Positions 24,912 to 33,274 of a stretch of 64,000 nt of DNA are shown here, piece after piece (position 1 is the first letter of the stretch; every line of letters starts with the position of its first letter). Source of the DNA: Haloparvum alkalitolerans (GTDB lineage: Archaea; Halobacteriota; Halobacteria; Halobacteriales; Haloferacaceae); assembly GCF_050122995.1 (NCBI RefSeq), contig NZ_JBNLIA010000008.1, positions 1 to 64,000 of the forward strand, read 5' to 3'. The position numbers and the translations under genes were made by a program. Under the pieces are notes generated by a model. It was not told the origin of the DNA and did not search any database. It saw only the letters and a list, made by a program, of their open reading frames with translations.

Positions 24912-25988
24912 ATGAGCAAGCCGAGCCCGGAGGCCTTCGAGCAGGGCCGCGGGATGGACGCCCACAACGAGGTGATGCGCGACATCCGCGCGGAGAAGTC
25001 GGAGACGTACGACCCCCACGAGCCGACCCGCGTCTGGGTCGACGAGGACAACACGCCCGACGGCGTCAAGCAGTCGCTCACGATCATCCTCAACACCGGC
25101 GGCTGTCGGTGGGCCCGCGCCGGCGGCTGCACGATGTGCGGCTACGTCGCGGAGTCCGTCGAGGGCGGCAGCGTCGCACACGAGGCGCTGATGGACCAGA
25201 TTCAGGTCTGTCTCGACCACGAGGCGGAGAACGCGGACGAGCCGGCCGACCTGATCAAGATCTACACGTCCGGCTCCTTCCTCGACGAGCGCGAGGTGCC
25301 CGCCGAGACTCGGCGAGCCATCGCCGAGACGTTCGCGGACCGCGAGCGAATCGTCGTCGAGTCGCTGCCGGACTTCGTCGAGGCCGACCGCGTCTCGGAC
25401 TTCACCGAGGTCGGGCTGGAGACGGACGTGGCGGTCGGGCTGGAGACCGCGACCGACCGCGTGCGCCGCGACTGCGTGAACAAGTACTTCGAGTTCGCGG
25501 ACTTCGAGGAGGCTTGCGCTGAAGCGCGGTCGGTCGGCGCGGGCGTGAAGGCGTACCTCCTGCTCAAGCCGCCGTTCCTCGCGGAGCCGGAGGCGGCCAC
25601 GGACATGATCGACTCCATCGAGCGCTGTGCCGGCGTCGAGGGGTGTCACACCGTCTCGATGAACCCCTGCAACGTCCAGCGCTACACGATGGTCGACGAG
25701 CTGTTCTTCGAGGGCGGCTACCGCCCGCCGTGGCTCTGGACCGTCGCGCACGTGCTGGAGGCGACCGCGGACGTCGACGCCATCGTCGTCTCGGACCCCG
25801 TCGGTCACGGCTCCGAGCGCGGCGCCCACAACTGCGGCGAGTGCGACGACCGCGTCCAGACCGCAATCAAGGACTTCGACCTCCGGCAGGACCCCTCGGT
25901 GTTCGATCAGGTCTCCTGCGAGTGCGAGGCGACGTGGGAGTACGTGATGGACGCCGAGACGAGCTACAACATGCCGCTGGTTCGATAA
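24912..25988 (+). CDS. raSEA: Archaeosine biosynthesis radical SAM protein RaSEA
   Basis: A 358-residue radical SAM enzyme with the unusual spaced cluster motif C-x7-GC-x2-C region (GGCRWARAGGCTMCGY). RaSEA acts with ArcS to turn preQ0-lysine at position 15 of tRNA into archaeosine. Supporting features are KIYTSGSFLDE, the GLET motif and a Cys-rich C-terminal region (CGECDD, CECEATWEY). A CTTTACG box lies 27 nt upstream. ArcS itself is not in this window. Confidence 0.88.
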   Translation: MSKPSPEAFEQGRGMDAHNEVMRDIRAEKSETYDPHEPTRVWVDEDNTPDGVKQSLTIILNTGGCRWARAGGCTMCGYVAESVEGGSVAHEALMDQIQVCLDHEAENADEPADLIKIYTSGSFLDEREVPAETRRAIAETFADRERIVVESLPDFVEADRVSDFTEVGLETDVAVGLETATDRVRRDCVNKYFEFADFEEACAEARSVGAGVKAYLLLKPPFLAEPEAATDMIDSIERCAGVEGCHTVSMNPCNVQRYTMVDELFFEGGYRPPWLWTVAHVLEATADVDAIVVSDPVGHGSERGAHNCGECDDRVQTAIKDFDLRQDPSVFDQVSCECEATWEYVMDAETSYNMPLVR

Positions 25989-26024
25989 GTCCGCCATCAC
26001 GCACCGCCGCGGAGAGGGTTCTTC

Positions 26025-26068
26025 TGAACCGGGACAGAAATGCCCCCTTTTGAACCGGGACAGAAATG
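26025..26068 (+). repeat. Two 18-bp direct repeats
   Basis: TGAACCGGGACAGAAATG occurs at 26025-26042 and 26051-26068, 26 bp apart. About 75 nt downstream, just after the TATA-like box of the next gene, is TTTTGTCCCGG, nearly the reverse complement of part of the repeat. All lie in the spacer between RaSEA and the GHMP-family gene. Confidence 0.8.
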
Positions 26069-26171
26069 CGTCCGCGGTCCTCGTTCGGCGGCCGATTCGC
26101 GTCGCGTCCCGCCACAGGCAATCCCGGCCACCGTCGCCGGCCCTTTTTGTCCCGGCCGCCGAGGTACGGGT

Positions 26172-27179
26172 ATGGTTCGCGTCACCGCCGGCGCCCGACT
26201 CCACTTCGGGTTCGGGAACCTCAGCCTCTCGCACGAGCGCCTCTACGGCGCGCTCGGGGTTGCGCTCGTGGAGCCGCGCGTGGTCGTGGACGCTGAGCGC
26301 TCGGGCGAGCCGTCGGCCACGCTCGGCCTCGACGGCGCGGCGCGGGACCCGGACGCACTCGCGGCGGACCTCGACGCGTACGTCGAGCGCGCCTGCGAGC
26401 TGCTGGAGGTGCCGGGCGCGGCGGTGACGCTCCGCGAGACGCTGCCGCGCCACGCCGGCCTGGGGAGCGGGACGCAACTCGCCCTGGCGGTCCTCGCGGG
26501 CGTCGCGCGGGCCCACGACCGGGCGCCGGCCGTCCGCGAGCGAGCGCCGGAACTCGGCCGCGGGGGGCGGTCGGGCGTGGGGGTCGCGGCGTTCGAGCGC
26601 GGCGGGTTCGTCCTCGACGCCGGCCACCCCACCGCCCGATTCACGACGGACAGACCCGACGTCGGGAGCTGGGAGGTGCCGCCGGTCGCCGCGCGGCACC
26701 CGGTCCCGGACGACTGGCGCTTTCTGGTTCTCACGCCCGACGCGCCGCCGGGTCGGAACGGCGACGAGGAGGACGCCAGCATGCGCGCGGCCGTCGAGCG
26801 CGCGGAGCCGGGAATCGCCGACCGCGTGGCGGGCGTGGTGACGCGGCGCGTGCTCCCGGCGATCGCGGAGGGACGCGCGGAGGCGTTCGGCGGGGCGGTC
26901 GCGGAGGTCGGCCGACTCAACGGCGCGTGGTACGCCGACGAGCAGGGCGGGGTCTACCGCCCGCCCGTGGGGGACCTCGTGGCGACGCTCGACGACGACC
27001 CCGCGGTGTTCGGCGCCGGACAGTCGTCGTGGGGACCGGCGGTGTTCGGCGTCACCGACGCCTCGCGGGCGGACGCGGCCGCGGCGGCGGGCGAGGCGGC
27101 GCTCGACGCGGCCGGCGTCGACGGGACCGTGCGGATCGTCCGCGGACGGAATCGCGGCGCACGGACCGACGCGGAGTGA
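26172..27179 (+). CDS. Beta-RFAP synthase-like GHMP-family protein
   Basis: 335 residues. The start MVRVTAGARLHFGFGNLS and the LPRHAGLGSGTQLALAV loop are those of beta-ribofuranosylaminobenzene 5'-phosphate synthase, a GHMP-kinase-fold enzyme that couples p-aminobenzoate to PRPP in the first step toward methanopterin. Later motifs GGRSGVGVAAFERGGFV and GAGQSSWGPAVFG also fit. Haloarchaea are thought to use folates rather than methanopterin, so the product here is uncertain. A CTTTTTG box lies about 26 nt before ATG 26172. Confidence 0.8.
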   Translation: MVRVTAGARLHFGFGNLSLSHERLYGALGVALVEPRVVVDAERSGEPSATLGLDGAARDPDALAADLDAYVERACELLEVPGAAVTLRETLPRHAGLGSGTQLALAVLAGVARAHDRAPAVRERAPELGRGGRSGVGVAAFERGGFVLDAGHPTARFTTDRPDVGSWEVPPVAARHPVPDDWRFLVLTPDAPPGRNGDEEDASMRAAVERAEPGIADRVAGVVTRRVLPAIAEGRAEAFGGAVAEVGRLNGAWYADEQGGVYRPPVGDLVATLDDDPAVFGAGQSSWGPAVFGVTDASRADAAAAAGEAALDAAGVDGTVRIVRGRNRGARTDAE

Positions 27180-27242
27180 CGGCGGTCGGCGCGTCCCGTC
27201 GGCGAGGGTGGCGGCCGGGCGGTGCATGTGAGTGCCGTAACG

Positions 27243-27248
27243 GCTAAA
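27243..27248 (+). promoter_or_regulatory. TATA-like box for the gene at 27272
   Basis: GCTAAA is centred 26 nt before ATG 27272. It marks a new promoter for the ATPase-like/coiled-coil gene cluster. Confidence 0.4.
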
Positions 27249-27271
27249 CCGCCGGCGAGAGGCGTGCACCC

Positions 27272-28108
27272 ATGGCGAGTATTCCGTTCGGCGTCGCCCG
27301 GCTCGACTCCATCCTGGGCGGCGGCGCGCCGCCGGGCAACGTCGTGTTGCTGTCGGGGGAATCCGGTGCGGGTGCACGGGAGTTCCTCTACACCAGCGCC
27401 GCGATGAACGCGCTCGCGCTCGGCGACCAGGAGCTGTTCGACCTCTACTACGGGGACCTCGAGCCGGACTCGGCCGTCCCCCCGGAGGTCCACTACGTCT
27501 CGTTCACCTCGGACAAGGCCGCGATCCGGCGCGAGATGGAGTACACGATGGACGAGGAGATCGTCGACGCCGCCATCGACCGGATCTCCTTCGCCGACCT
27601 CTCGGGCGCGTACTTCCAGCTCAGCCCGATCCCGCGGGACTGGTACATGGGCGAGACGACGACCCTCCAGGAGCTCGGCAACCGGTCCGGGCGCGAGGAC
27701 GTCCTGACCGCACTCGGCGACTACCTGAGCGCCAACGCGGCCGGGAACCTGGTCGTCATCGACTCGATCACCGACCTCGTCTCCTCCGTCTCCGACGAGA
27801 TCGAGTGGAGCGACATCGCGATGCTGTTGAAGGGACTCAAGAAGGCGGCGTTCCACTGGGAGGGCCTCATCCTGCTTCTGGTCAACGAGGACGCGCTCTC
27901 GGCCGAGAAGACGGGCGCGCTGATGGACGCCGTGGGGGGAACGTTCCGCTTCACGTGGGAGACCGGCGGGTCCCAGCGCGCGCGGACGATGGTCGTCCGC
28001 GAGTTCCGCGGCGTCCTCTCGCGGCTGGAGGAGGAGAACATCGTCCGCTTCGAGACGGACATCCACGAGGGGGGACTCGACATCAGCGACGTACGGAAGA
28101 TCCGCTGA
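27272..28108 (+). CDS. KaiC/RecA-superfamily protein with degenerate Walker A
   Basis: 278 residues with the KaiC/Rad55-like N-terminus (GVARLDSILGGGAPPGNVVLLSGE) and a central strand NLVVIDSITDLVSS in the Walker B position. The P-loop at 29-36 reads GESGAGAR: the lysine that holds ATP phosphates is Ala and the Ser/Thr is Arg. The protein is therefore probably not an ordinary ATPase, though it keeps the fold. The gene heads a same-strand series with a coiled-coil zinc-ribbon protein, an acidic Cys protein and TFS. Confidence 0.8.
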   Translation: MASIPFGVARLDSILGGGAPPGNVVLLSGESGAGAREFLYTSAAMNALALGDQELFDLYYGDLEPDSAVPPEVHYVSFTSDKAAIRREMEYTMDEEIVDAAIDRISFADLSGAYFQLSPIPRDWYMGETTTLQELGNRSGREDVLTALGDYLSANAAGNLVVIDSITDLVSSVSDEIEWSDIAMLLKGLKKAAFHWEGLILLLVNEDALSAEKTGALMDAVGGTFRFTWETGGSQRARTMVVREFRGVLSRLEEENIVRFETDIHEGGLDISDVRKIR

Positions 28109-28175
28109 TGGACCCCCCGGAAGCTTACTTACGTCTGCGTGGTAAACGGGACACAGAGATGGTGGGTGCGCGACG

Positions 28176-29009
28176 ATGACGCTGCCCGAGGAGCTCTCCG
28201 GGGGCAATGAGGACCCGACGGAGATGGACCGCGAGGAACTCCTCGCGCAGGCGGTCGTCCGGCTTGCCGACGAGAACGACATCGACGTGCCGGACGCGGA
28301 GACCGTCGAGCAGCTTCGGGCGCGCGTCGACGAGCTCACCGACGGCGACGCCGGGGAGCTCCGGTCGGACGTCGAGACGCTGGAGGGCGACCTCGAGTCG
28401 CTCGAAGCCGAGGTCGACGACCTCAGGACGACCCTCGAGGGGGACGTACAGGACGTCCGCGAGCGCGTCGTCGAGGTGCTCCGAAAGGTGCAGTCGAAGG
28501 CGGCCGAGGACCACTCCCACCCACCGCTTGCGAGCTCGTTGGACTCGCTCCGCGACGACCTGGCCGCCCTGGAGAGTCGGATCGACCGCGTCGAATCGCG
28601 GGTCGACGGCCAGCTCGACGAGGTCGAGGGGACCGTCGCGGAGTACGAGGAGACGCTCGACGGAGTCGAGGAGAAGCTGAACCGTCTCGCCGGCGCGGTG
28701 GTTCGGCTCCAGCGGCGAACCGGGAAGCTCGACACGGAGCGTGCACAGCGCGAGGCCGCCGCGGAGCTGGCCGCGGTCGCGAACCGCCACGGGGTGACGG
28801 ACGCCGACTGCGACAACTGCGGGAACACCGTCCACGTCGGCCTGCTGGCGGCGCCGCGGTGTCCGCACTGCGAGAGCACGTTCGAGTCGGTCGAACCGAA
28901 GTCCGGCTTCTTCGGAACCGCGCGGTTGATAGTCGGCGACCGCCCGGCGCTGGAAGGCGAGTCGGAGCCGTCGACCGAGGCCGACGACATCCTCGAGGGC
29001 GGCACATGA
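28176..29009 (+). CDS. Coiled-coil protein with C-terminal zinc ribbon
   Basis: 277 residues. Residues about 45-110 and 125-185 are strongly predicted coiled coil (repeating E/D-L/V-R-x-D heptads), and a zinc ribbon follows (CDNC at about 212-215, CPHC at about 229-232). The tail is acidic. It has no signal peptide. The TGA overlaps the next gene's ATG (ATGA at 29006-29009), so the two are translationally coupled. No known function; the architecture suggests a scaffold that binds the KaiC-like partner or nucleic acid. Confidence 0.75.
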   Translation: MTLPEELSGGNEDPTEMDREELLAQAVVRLADENDIDVPDAETVEQLRARVDELTDGDAGELRSDVETLEGDLESLEAEVDDLRTTLEGDVQDVRERVVEVLRKVQSKAAEDHSHPPLASSLDSLRDDLAALESRIDRVESRVDGQLDEVEGTVAEYEETLDGVEEKLNRLAGAVVRLQRRTGKLDTERAQREAAAELAAVANRHGVTDADCDNCGNTVHVGLLAAPRCPHCESTFESVEPKSGFFGTARLIVGDRPALEGESEPSTEADDILEGGT

Positions 29010-29650
29010 CCGACGGTGAGGGGCCGTGGGACGACGACCGCGACGACCGCGACGACCTGTGGAGCGACGACGACCCGCGGAGCGACGACGGCGATCATGA
29101 CGAGGACGAGGAGGTCGGCTGGACCGCGCCCGACGACGCGGACGGGGACGGCGACCTGACCGAGCTGGACCCGGAGGAGGTCGAAGTCGACGTCGATCCC
29201 GGACTCGACGCGGGCGGCGCCCCCGAGAGCCCGTTTGCCGAGGTGGACGCGGACGTCGAGTCCGAAGACCCCTTCGCGGACCTGGACGCGGGCGCCGGCG
29301 CGGAGGGGTCAGAGACCGACCCCTTCGAGCAGATGGAGGTCGGCGACCTGGACGAGGACGTGTGGGAGGCGCTCTCCGAGGAGGAGGAGGCGCCGGTCGG
29401 TCCGGCGCCGGCCGCGGAGGCCGGCGTCGGTGCGACTCCGGTCGACGAGGACGAGGAAGGGGGCGACCGCGCGGACCACATCGTCGACAAGCGGCAGTAC
29501 TGCCAGAGCTGTCCGTACTTCACCGATCCGCCGGCCGTCGCCTGCGAGCACGAGGGGACGGCGATCGTCGAGGTGACAGACGAGGACCACTTCCGGGTGC
29601 GCGGCTGCCCCATGATCGCGGAGGAGGGGCCGCAGTTCGACCGCGGCTGA
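29006..29650 (+). CDS. Highly acidic protein with C-terminal four-cysteine/His motif
   Basis: 214 residues. The first ~155 are almost entirely Asp/Glu/Gly/Ala and likely disordered. The last ~55 form a small domain with CQSC, a further C-E-H and RGCPM, probably a zinc site. The start is coupled to the coiled-coil gene by ATGA. The family seems confined to haloarchaea and its function is unknown. It precedes the TFS gene by 77 nt, but that gene has its own TATA-like box (ACATAAG, 29698-29704). Confidence 0.7.
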   Translation: MTDGEGPWDDDRDDRDDLWSDDDPRSDDGDHDEDEEVGWTAPDDADGDGDLTELDPEEVEVDVDPGLDAGGAPESPFAEVDADVESEDPFADLDAGAGAEGSETDPFEQMEVGDLDEDVWEALSEEEEAPVGPAPAAEAGVGATPVDEDEEGGDRADHIVDKRQYCQSCPYFTDPPAVACEHEGTAIVEVTDEDHFRVRGCPMIAEEGPQFDRG

Positions 29651-29727
29651 CCGCGTCCGCGGTCGCCGGCGCGCCGCCGTCACCGCCCAGACGCGGGACA
29701 TAAGGGCGCCACTCCCCTACGACGACC

Positions 29728-30057
29728 ATGCAGTTTTGCGACGAATGCGGCTCGATGATGGTGTCGGTCGACGGCGAGATGGTCTGTCAGAACGACGACT
29801 GCGGCGCCACGTCCGAGCAGGAGGAGGGCCTCGCCGAGCAGTTCACCTCCACCGAGGCGCAGAGCGACGACGACGTGATCGAGACCGAGGAGGGCGCCAA
29901 CTTCGAGGGGAAGCCGACCGCGACCGACGTGGTCTGCGAGGAGTGCGGCCACGGCGAGGCGTGGTACACGATCAAACAGACCGGCTCCGCCGACGAGCCC
30001 CCGACGCGATTCTTCAAGTGCAAGGAGTGCGGCCGGCGGTGGCGGGGGTATAGCTAA
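29728..30057 (+). CDS. tfs: Transcription factor S (TFIIS/RPB9-like cleavage factor)
   Basis: TFS rescues backtracked archaeal RNA polymerase by stimulating RNA cleavage. The protein has 109 residues with two zinc ribbons: CDEC/CQNDDC at the N-terminus and CEEC/CKEC at the C-terminus. The catalytic acidic hairpin Asp-Glu of the C-terminal ribbon is present (SADEPPT). The stop codon lies inside a 7-bp hairpin. Another RNA polymerase gene, rpoF, is at 44647-45003. Confidence 0.95.
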   Translation: MQFCDECGSMMVSVDGEMVCQNDDCGATSEQEEGLAEQFTSTEAQSDDDVIETEEGANFEGKPTATDVVCEECGHGEAWYTIKQTGSADEPPTRFFKCKECGRRWRGYS

Positions 30058-30070
30058 GGCTTACCTTAGC
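30053..30070 (+). terminator. Perfect hairpin over the tfs stop codon
   Basis: GCTAAGG-CTTA-CCTTAGC is a perfect 7-bp stem with a 4-nt loop. The TAA stop of tfs is inside the left arm. An AT-rich stretch follows. It may be a terminator or an mRNA 3'-end stabiliser. Confidence 0.5.
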
Positions 30071-30270
30071 CTGCGTATTTCGACAGATACGGGTTATAGG
30101 CCGTGGTGAGATTAACCGCCGAGTAGTCTACTTAAAATAAGATTCGGTCAAGTTAGTTATTTACACCCAGATTAATCAAGAACACACACCATAATTGTCT
30201 TTGAGTGGGATGTGGTGGGGACCTCAGAGACGACATAACAAATTTACGCTGATGCATCAATTAGAACAGT

Positions 30271-30519
30271 ATGTTTGCAGAATTTCTATCGATGATAATT
30301 CTTGTCGCGTTTTGGATATTCGGAGTTTATTATATTTATCTCTCTAATAAAGGGACAGTATGGGAACCACTCGACAAAGCAGTGGTTGTATCCGGTAAAG
30401 TTGTCTATTATATCTTATTATCCGCACTTATTCTTGTCATGTCTCCGATAACAGTCATATTATTGCCATTCTTGTACGCACTATCAATAAGTTGGGACGA
30501 TATAAACTGGTACGGTTAA
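30271..30519 (+). CDS. Small hydrophobic membrane protein in an AT-rich patch
   Basis: 82 residues with two strong hydrophobic segments (about 5-27 and 44-72) and a Trp/Tyr-rich C-terminus (SWDDINWYG). Unlike its neighbours the gene uses many A/T-ending codons and the protein has few acidic residues. I do not recognise it. The 30058-30270 leader is equally AT-rich and holds no other gene. After the stop, AAATATTT is repeated with a 3-nt spacer (30518-30536). The base composition suggests acquisition from a lower-GC source. Confidence 0.6.
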   Translation: MFAEFLSMIILVAFWIFGVYYIYLSNKGTVWEPLDKAVVVSGKVVYYILLSALILVMSPITVILLPFLYALSISWDDINWYG

Positions 30520-30585
30520 ATATTTTTGAAATATTTGTCATATCTCACAAGCGCAAGAGAGATTAAGCGCGCCCGGCTCCGCCAA

Positions 30586-31242
30586 TCAGGGATCGCCCGC
30601 GCTCCCCAACCGCGGCGACAGAAAACGCCCCACGGCCTTTGCGACCTGCCCGCTTTTGCCGACGAAGAAGTGGTCGGCGTCGATCTCCGCGACCGACAGC
30701 CCGAGTTCGCGCGCGCGCTCGACGACCGGCTTCCAGTCCGCGGTCGTGTCGCGCGTCGCGTAGACGACGCGCGTGGGGGTGCCGGCGTCCGCGAGCGCGT
30801 CGAGCGCCGCGACGGCGTCCGTGTCAGGGTTGAGCCGGGCCGCGGGCGCGAGCGCGGCGACCGCGCGGAGGTCGGGGTTGCTCGCGGCCGTCACGAGCGC
30901 GACGCAGCCGCCGAAGGAGAACCCGAACAGGCCGACGCGGTCGTACCGCTCGCGGGCCCACGCCACGGCGTTGTCCGCGTCCGTCGTCTCGCCGTACCCC
31001 TCGTCCCAGTCGCCGTAGTCGAAGCGTAGGCAGTCGATCCCGCGCTCCGTCAGGAAGTCGCTCACCGCGCGCAGGCGCTCGTCGCCGCGGTGGCCGCGGT
31101 GCTGGGGATGGGGCGGGCAGGCGACGACGCAGGCGTCGGCGTCGGACTTGGCAGCGGACTCGTCGTCGACCGAGTCGAAATCGGCGACGTCCAGACTCGC
31201 GCGCACGTCGCGGCCGCCGGGGATCAGGACGGTCTCGCTCAT
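30586..31242 (-). CDS. Alpha/beta hydrolase, dienelactone hydrolase-like
   Basis: A 218-residue soluble alpha/beta hydrolase. The nucleophile elbow G-F-S-F-G-G is near residue 108, an acid sits in the strand before VVYATRDTTADW, and the catalytic His is in EIDADHFFVGKSG near 192. PPHPQHRGHRGD near residue 45 forms the oxyanion region. The substrate is unknown. It is transcribed with the DUF5778-like gene just upstream (30-nt gap). Confidence 0.85.
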   Translation of the reverse strand: MSETVLIPGGRDVRASLDVADFDSVDDESAAKSDADACVVACPPHPQHRGHRGDERLRAVSDFLTERGIDCLRFDYGDWDEGYGETTDADNAVAWARERYDRVGLFGFSFGGCVALVTAASNPDLRAVAALAPAARLNPDTDAVAALDALADAGTPTRVVYATRDTTADWKPVVERARELGLSVAEIDADHFFVGKSGQVAKAVGRFLSPRLGSAGDP

Positions 31243-31272
31243 GGGTGGTGGTGCAGAAATGCCGCGGCGGCG

Positions 31273-31671
31273 TCAGGGGACCTGCGTCACGCGGTCGACG
31301 CCGTCGAGGGCCTCGAGCTCCGCGACGACCGCGTCCTGATCGACGTCCGCCTCGTAGTAGAAGACGAGGTCGAAGGTGCCCTGCCGGAGGAGCTGCTGGC
31401 ACTCCCAGACGAACGCCTCGTCGTCGAGCGTGCGCCCCTGGAACTGGTTCGAGGAGAAGTCGGGGTCGTCGTTGCCGGCCTCGATGTACGCCTCGCCCTT
31501 GCCCGAAAGCTCCGCGAGCACGTCGTTGATCGCGACCGTCAGCTCGTGCATCTCCAGATCCTCGTCGCCGCCGAGGTCGGTGTGGACCACGCAGCCGACG
31601 AGCTCGATCTCGCCCGGTTCGATCAGCGCGAGCGTCCGCTGGTAGAGGTCCTCGTCGAGGGTCTCGCTCAT
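31273..31671 (-). CDS. DUF5778-like haloarchaeal protein
   Basis: 132 residues. The pattern DEDLYQRTLALIEPGEIELVG...VHTDLGGDED...DDPDFSSNQFQG...EFVWECQQLLRQGTFDLVFYYE matches what I know as DUF5778, a family limited to haloarchaea and without known function. ATG 31671 gives the family start; the longer frame has no such similarity. It is probably co-transcribed with the hydrolase 30 nt downstream. Confidence 0.8.
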   Translation of the reverse strand: MSETLDEDLYQRTLALIEPGEIELVGCVVHTDLGGDEDLEMHELTVAINDVLAELSGKGEAYIEAGNDDPDFSSNQFQGRTLDDEAFVWECQQLLRQGTFDLVFYYEADVDQDAVVAELEALDGVDRVTQVP

Positions 31672-31802
31672 TGGCCGCTCTTCGCGCGGCCGGGATAAAC
31701 GGATGGCGGTTCGCGGCCGTCGCGGTGCCACCGCTCCTCGAGGCCGTGGGGCTCCTCGTCGCGTCCCGCAGGCTTGACGTACGCCAGCCGCCAACGTCGG
31801 GT

Positions 31803-32915
31803 ATGGACATCGCGCCGTTCGGCCTCGAGCGCTGGTTCGCGGAGTACGAACACGAGGCCGACATCATGCTGGCGGAAAGCGGGATCCGGTCGCTCGACGC
31901 CTCGCGGTTCGACCTGAACCCGGGCGAGCTGGGCTACGTCATCCCGACCAACGGCGACCCCGACTTCCGCGCGGCGGTGGCCGAGCGGTACGACCGGAGC
32001 GTCGACGAGGTGCTTTTCACCTGCGGCACGCAGGAGGCGAACTTCCTCGCGTTCCTCTCCATCCTCGGGTCGGGCCCGAGCGCGGGGAGCGGAGCGAAGG
32101 GCGCCGGCGACCACGCGGTCGTCGTCACGCCGACCTATCAGGCGCTCCATGCCGTCCCCGAGGCGTTCGGCGAGGTGACCGGCGTCGAGCTCTCAGAGGC
32201 GGACGACTGGCGGCTCGACCCCGACGCGGTCGCGGACGCCGTCCGCGAGGACACCGCCGTCGTCGTCGTGAACAACCCGAACAACCCGACCGGGCGCTAC
32301 CACTCAGAGGAGACGATGCGCGCCGTGTACGACGTCGCCGCCGAGAACGACGCCTACCTGCTCTGTGACGAGGTGTACCGCCTCCTCGCGGAGGACCCGC
32401 TGCCGCCCGTGGCGTCCTTCGGCGAGCACGGCATCTCCACGGCCAGCCTGACGAAGGCGTACGGGCTCGCGGGTCTGCGCTTCGGCTGGCTCGCCGGCCC
32501 GCAGGAGGTCGTCGACGCCGCGTGGGGCTGGAAGGACTACACGACCATCTCCCCGGGGATCATCGACCAGCACGTCGCGAAGCAGGCGCTCGGCCGGCGC
32601 GAGGACCGCATCCTCGAGGAGAACCGCGACCTCGCGCGCGAGCACCGCCGCACCGTCGCCGAGTGGGTCGAGGCCCGCGGGCTGGAGTGGCACGACCCGG
32701 TCGGCGTCAACGGGTTCGTGACGGTCCCCGACGCCTTCGACGACGCGGAACACTTCTGTCGCACGGTCGTCGAGGAGGCCAGCGTCGTGCTCGCGCCCGG
32801 GCACCTGTTCGGCTACCCGAACCGCTTCCGGATCGGGTTCGGGCTCCCGACCGAGGAACTGGAGGAGGGTCTCTCGCGCGTCCGCGAGGTCATCAGGGAC
32901 CACGGGGGTGCCTGA
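31803..32915 (+). CDS. PLP-dependent class I/II aminotransferase
   Basis: 370 residues with the fold-type I pattern: NNPNNPTGRYH for the cofactor Asn, LLCDEVYRLL for the Asp that contacts the pyridine nitrogen, and the Schiff-base Lys in SLTKAYGLAGLRFGW near residue 220. Arg in NRFRIGFG near the C-terminus would bind the substrate carboxylate. The amino donor and acceptor are not predictable. The next gene begins two bases after the stop, so they form an operon. Confidence 0.9.
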   Translation: MDIAPFGLERWFAEYEHEADIMLAESGIRSLDASRFDLNPGELGYVIPTNGDPDFRAAVAERYDRSVDEVLFTCGTQEANFLAFLSILGSGPSAGSGAKGAGDHAVVVTPTYQALHAVPEAFGEVTGVELSEADDWRLDPDAVADAVREDTAVVVVNNPNNPTGRYHSEETMRAVYDVAAENDAYLLCDEVYRLLAEDPLPPVASFGEHGISTASLTKAYGLAGLRFGWLAGPQEVVDAAWGWKDYTTISPGIIDQHVAKQALGRREDRILEENRDLAREHRRTVAEWVEARGLEWHDPVGVNGFVTVPDAFDDAEHFCRTVVEEASVVLAPGHLFGYPNRFRIGFGLPTEELEEGLSRVREVIRDHGGA

Positions 32916-32916
32916 G

Positions 32917-33186
32917 ATGGGCTTCTTCGGCGAACTCGCCGAGGACGTGAAGGGGTTCGTGACGGATCCGACGGACGAGCAGAAGGCGATCGCGGCCGCG
33001 GTGCTGACGATAATCGTCGTCGACCGCTGGGCGTGGTACAACGACATCCCGTTCGTCGTGCAGTCGGTCGGCGCGGTGATGGCCGGGTTCGCGGTGTTCT
33101 TCCTCGTCAGCTACCTGCTGACCGGCCAGTTCGTCCCGCCGGACGAGGAGGGCCCCGAGGAGTTCGAGGACGAGTTCCACCCCTGA
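32917..33186 (+). CDS. Small conserved membrane protein
   Basis: 89 residues: amphipathic N-terminus (MGFFGELAEDVKGFV), two hydrophobic helices (about 26-40 and 46-70) and an acidic tail (DEEGPEEFEDEFHP). No known function. ATG 32917 lies one base after the aminotransferase stop codon, so translation is probably coupled; an in-frame GTG at 32908 is less likely. Confidence 0.7.
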   Translation: MGFFGELAEDVKGFVTDPTDEQKAIAAAVLTIIVVDRWAWYNDIPFVVQSVGAVMAGFAVFFLVSYLLTGQFVPPDEEGPEEFEDEFHP

Positions 33187-33274
33187 TAGGGGAGAAAAAC
33201 GGCCGCGACGGCGCGCGTCTGGTCCCCTTTCTGCGGCCGGCTTCTCACCTTTCCGTCGATACCGAACCGAGCGA

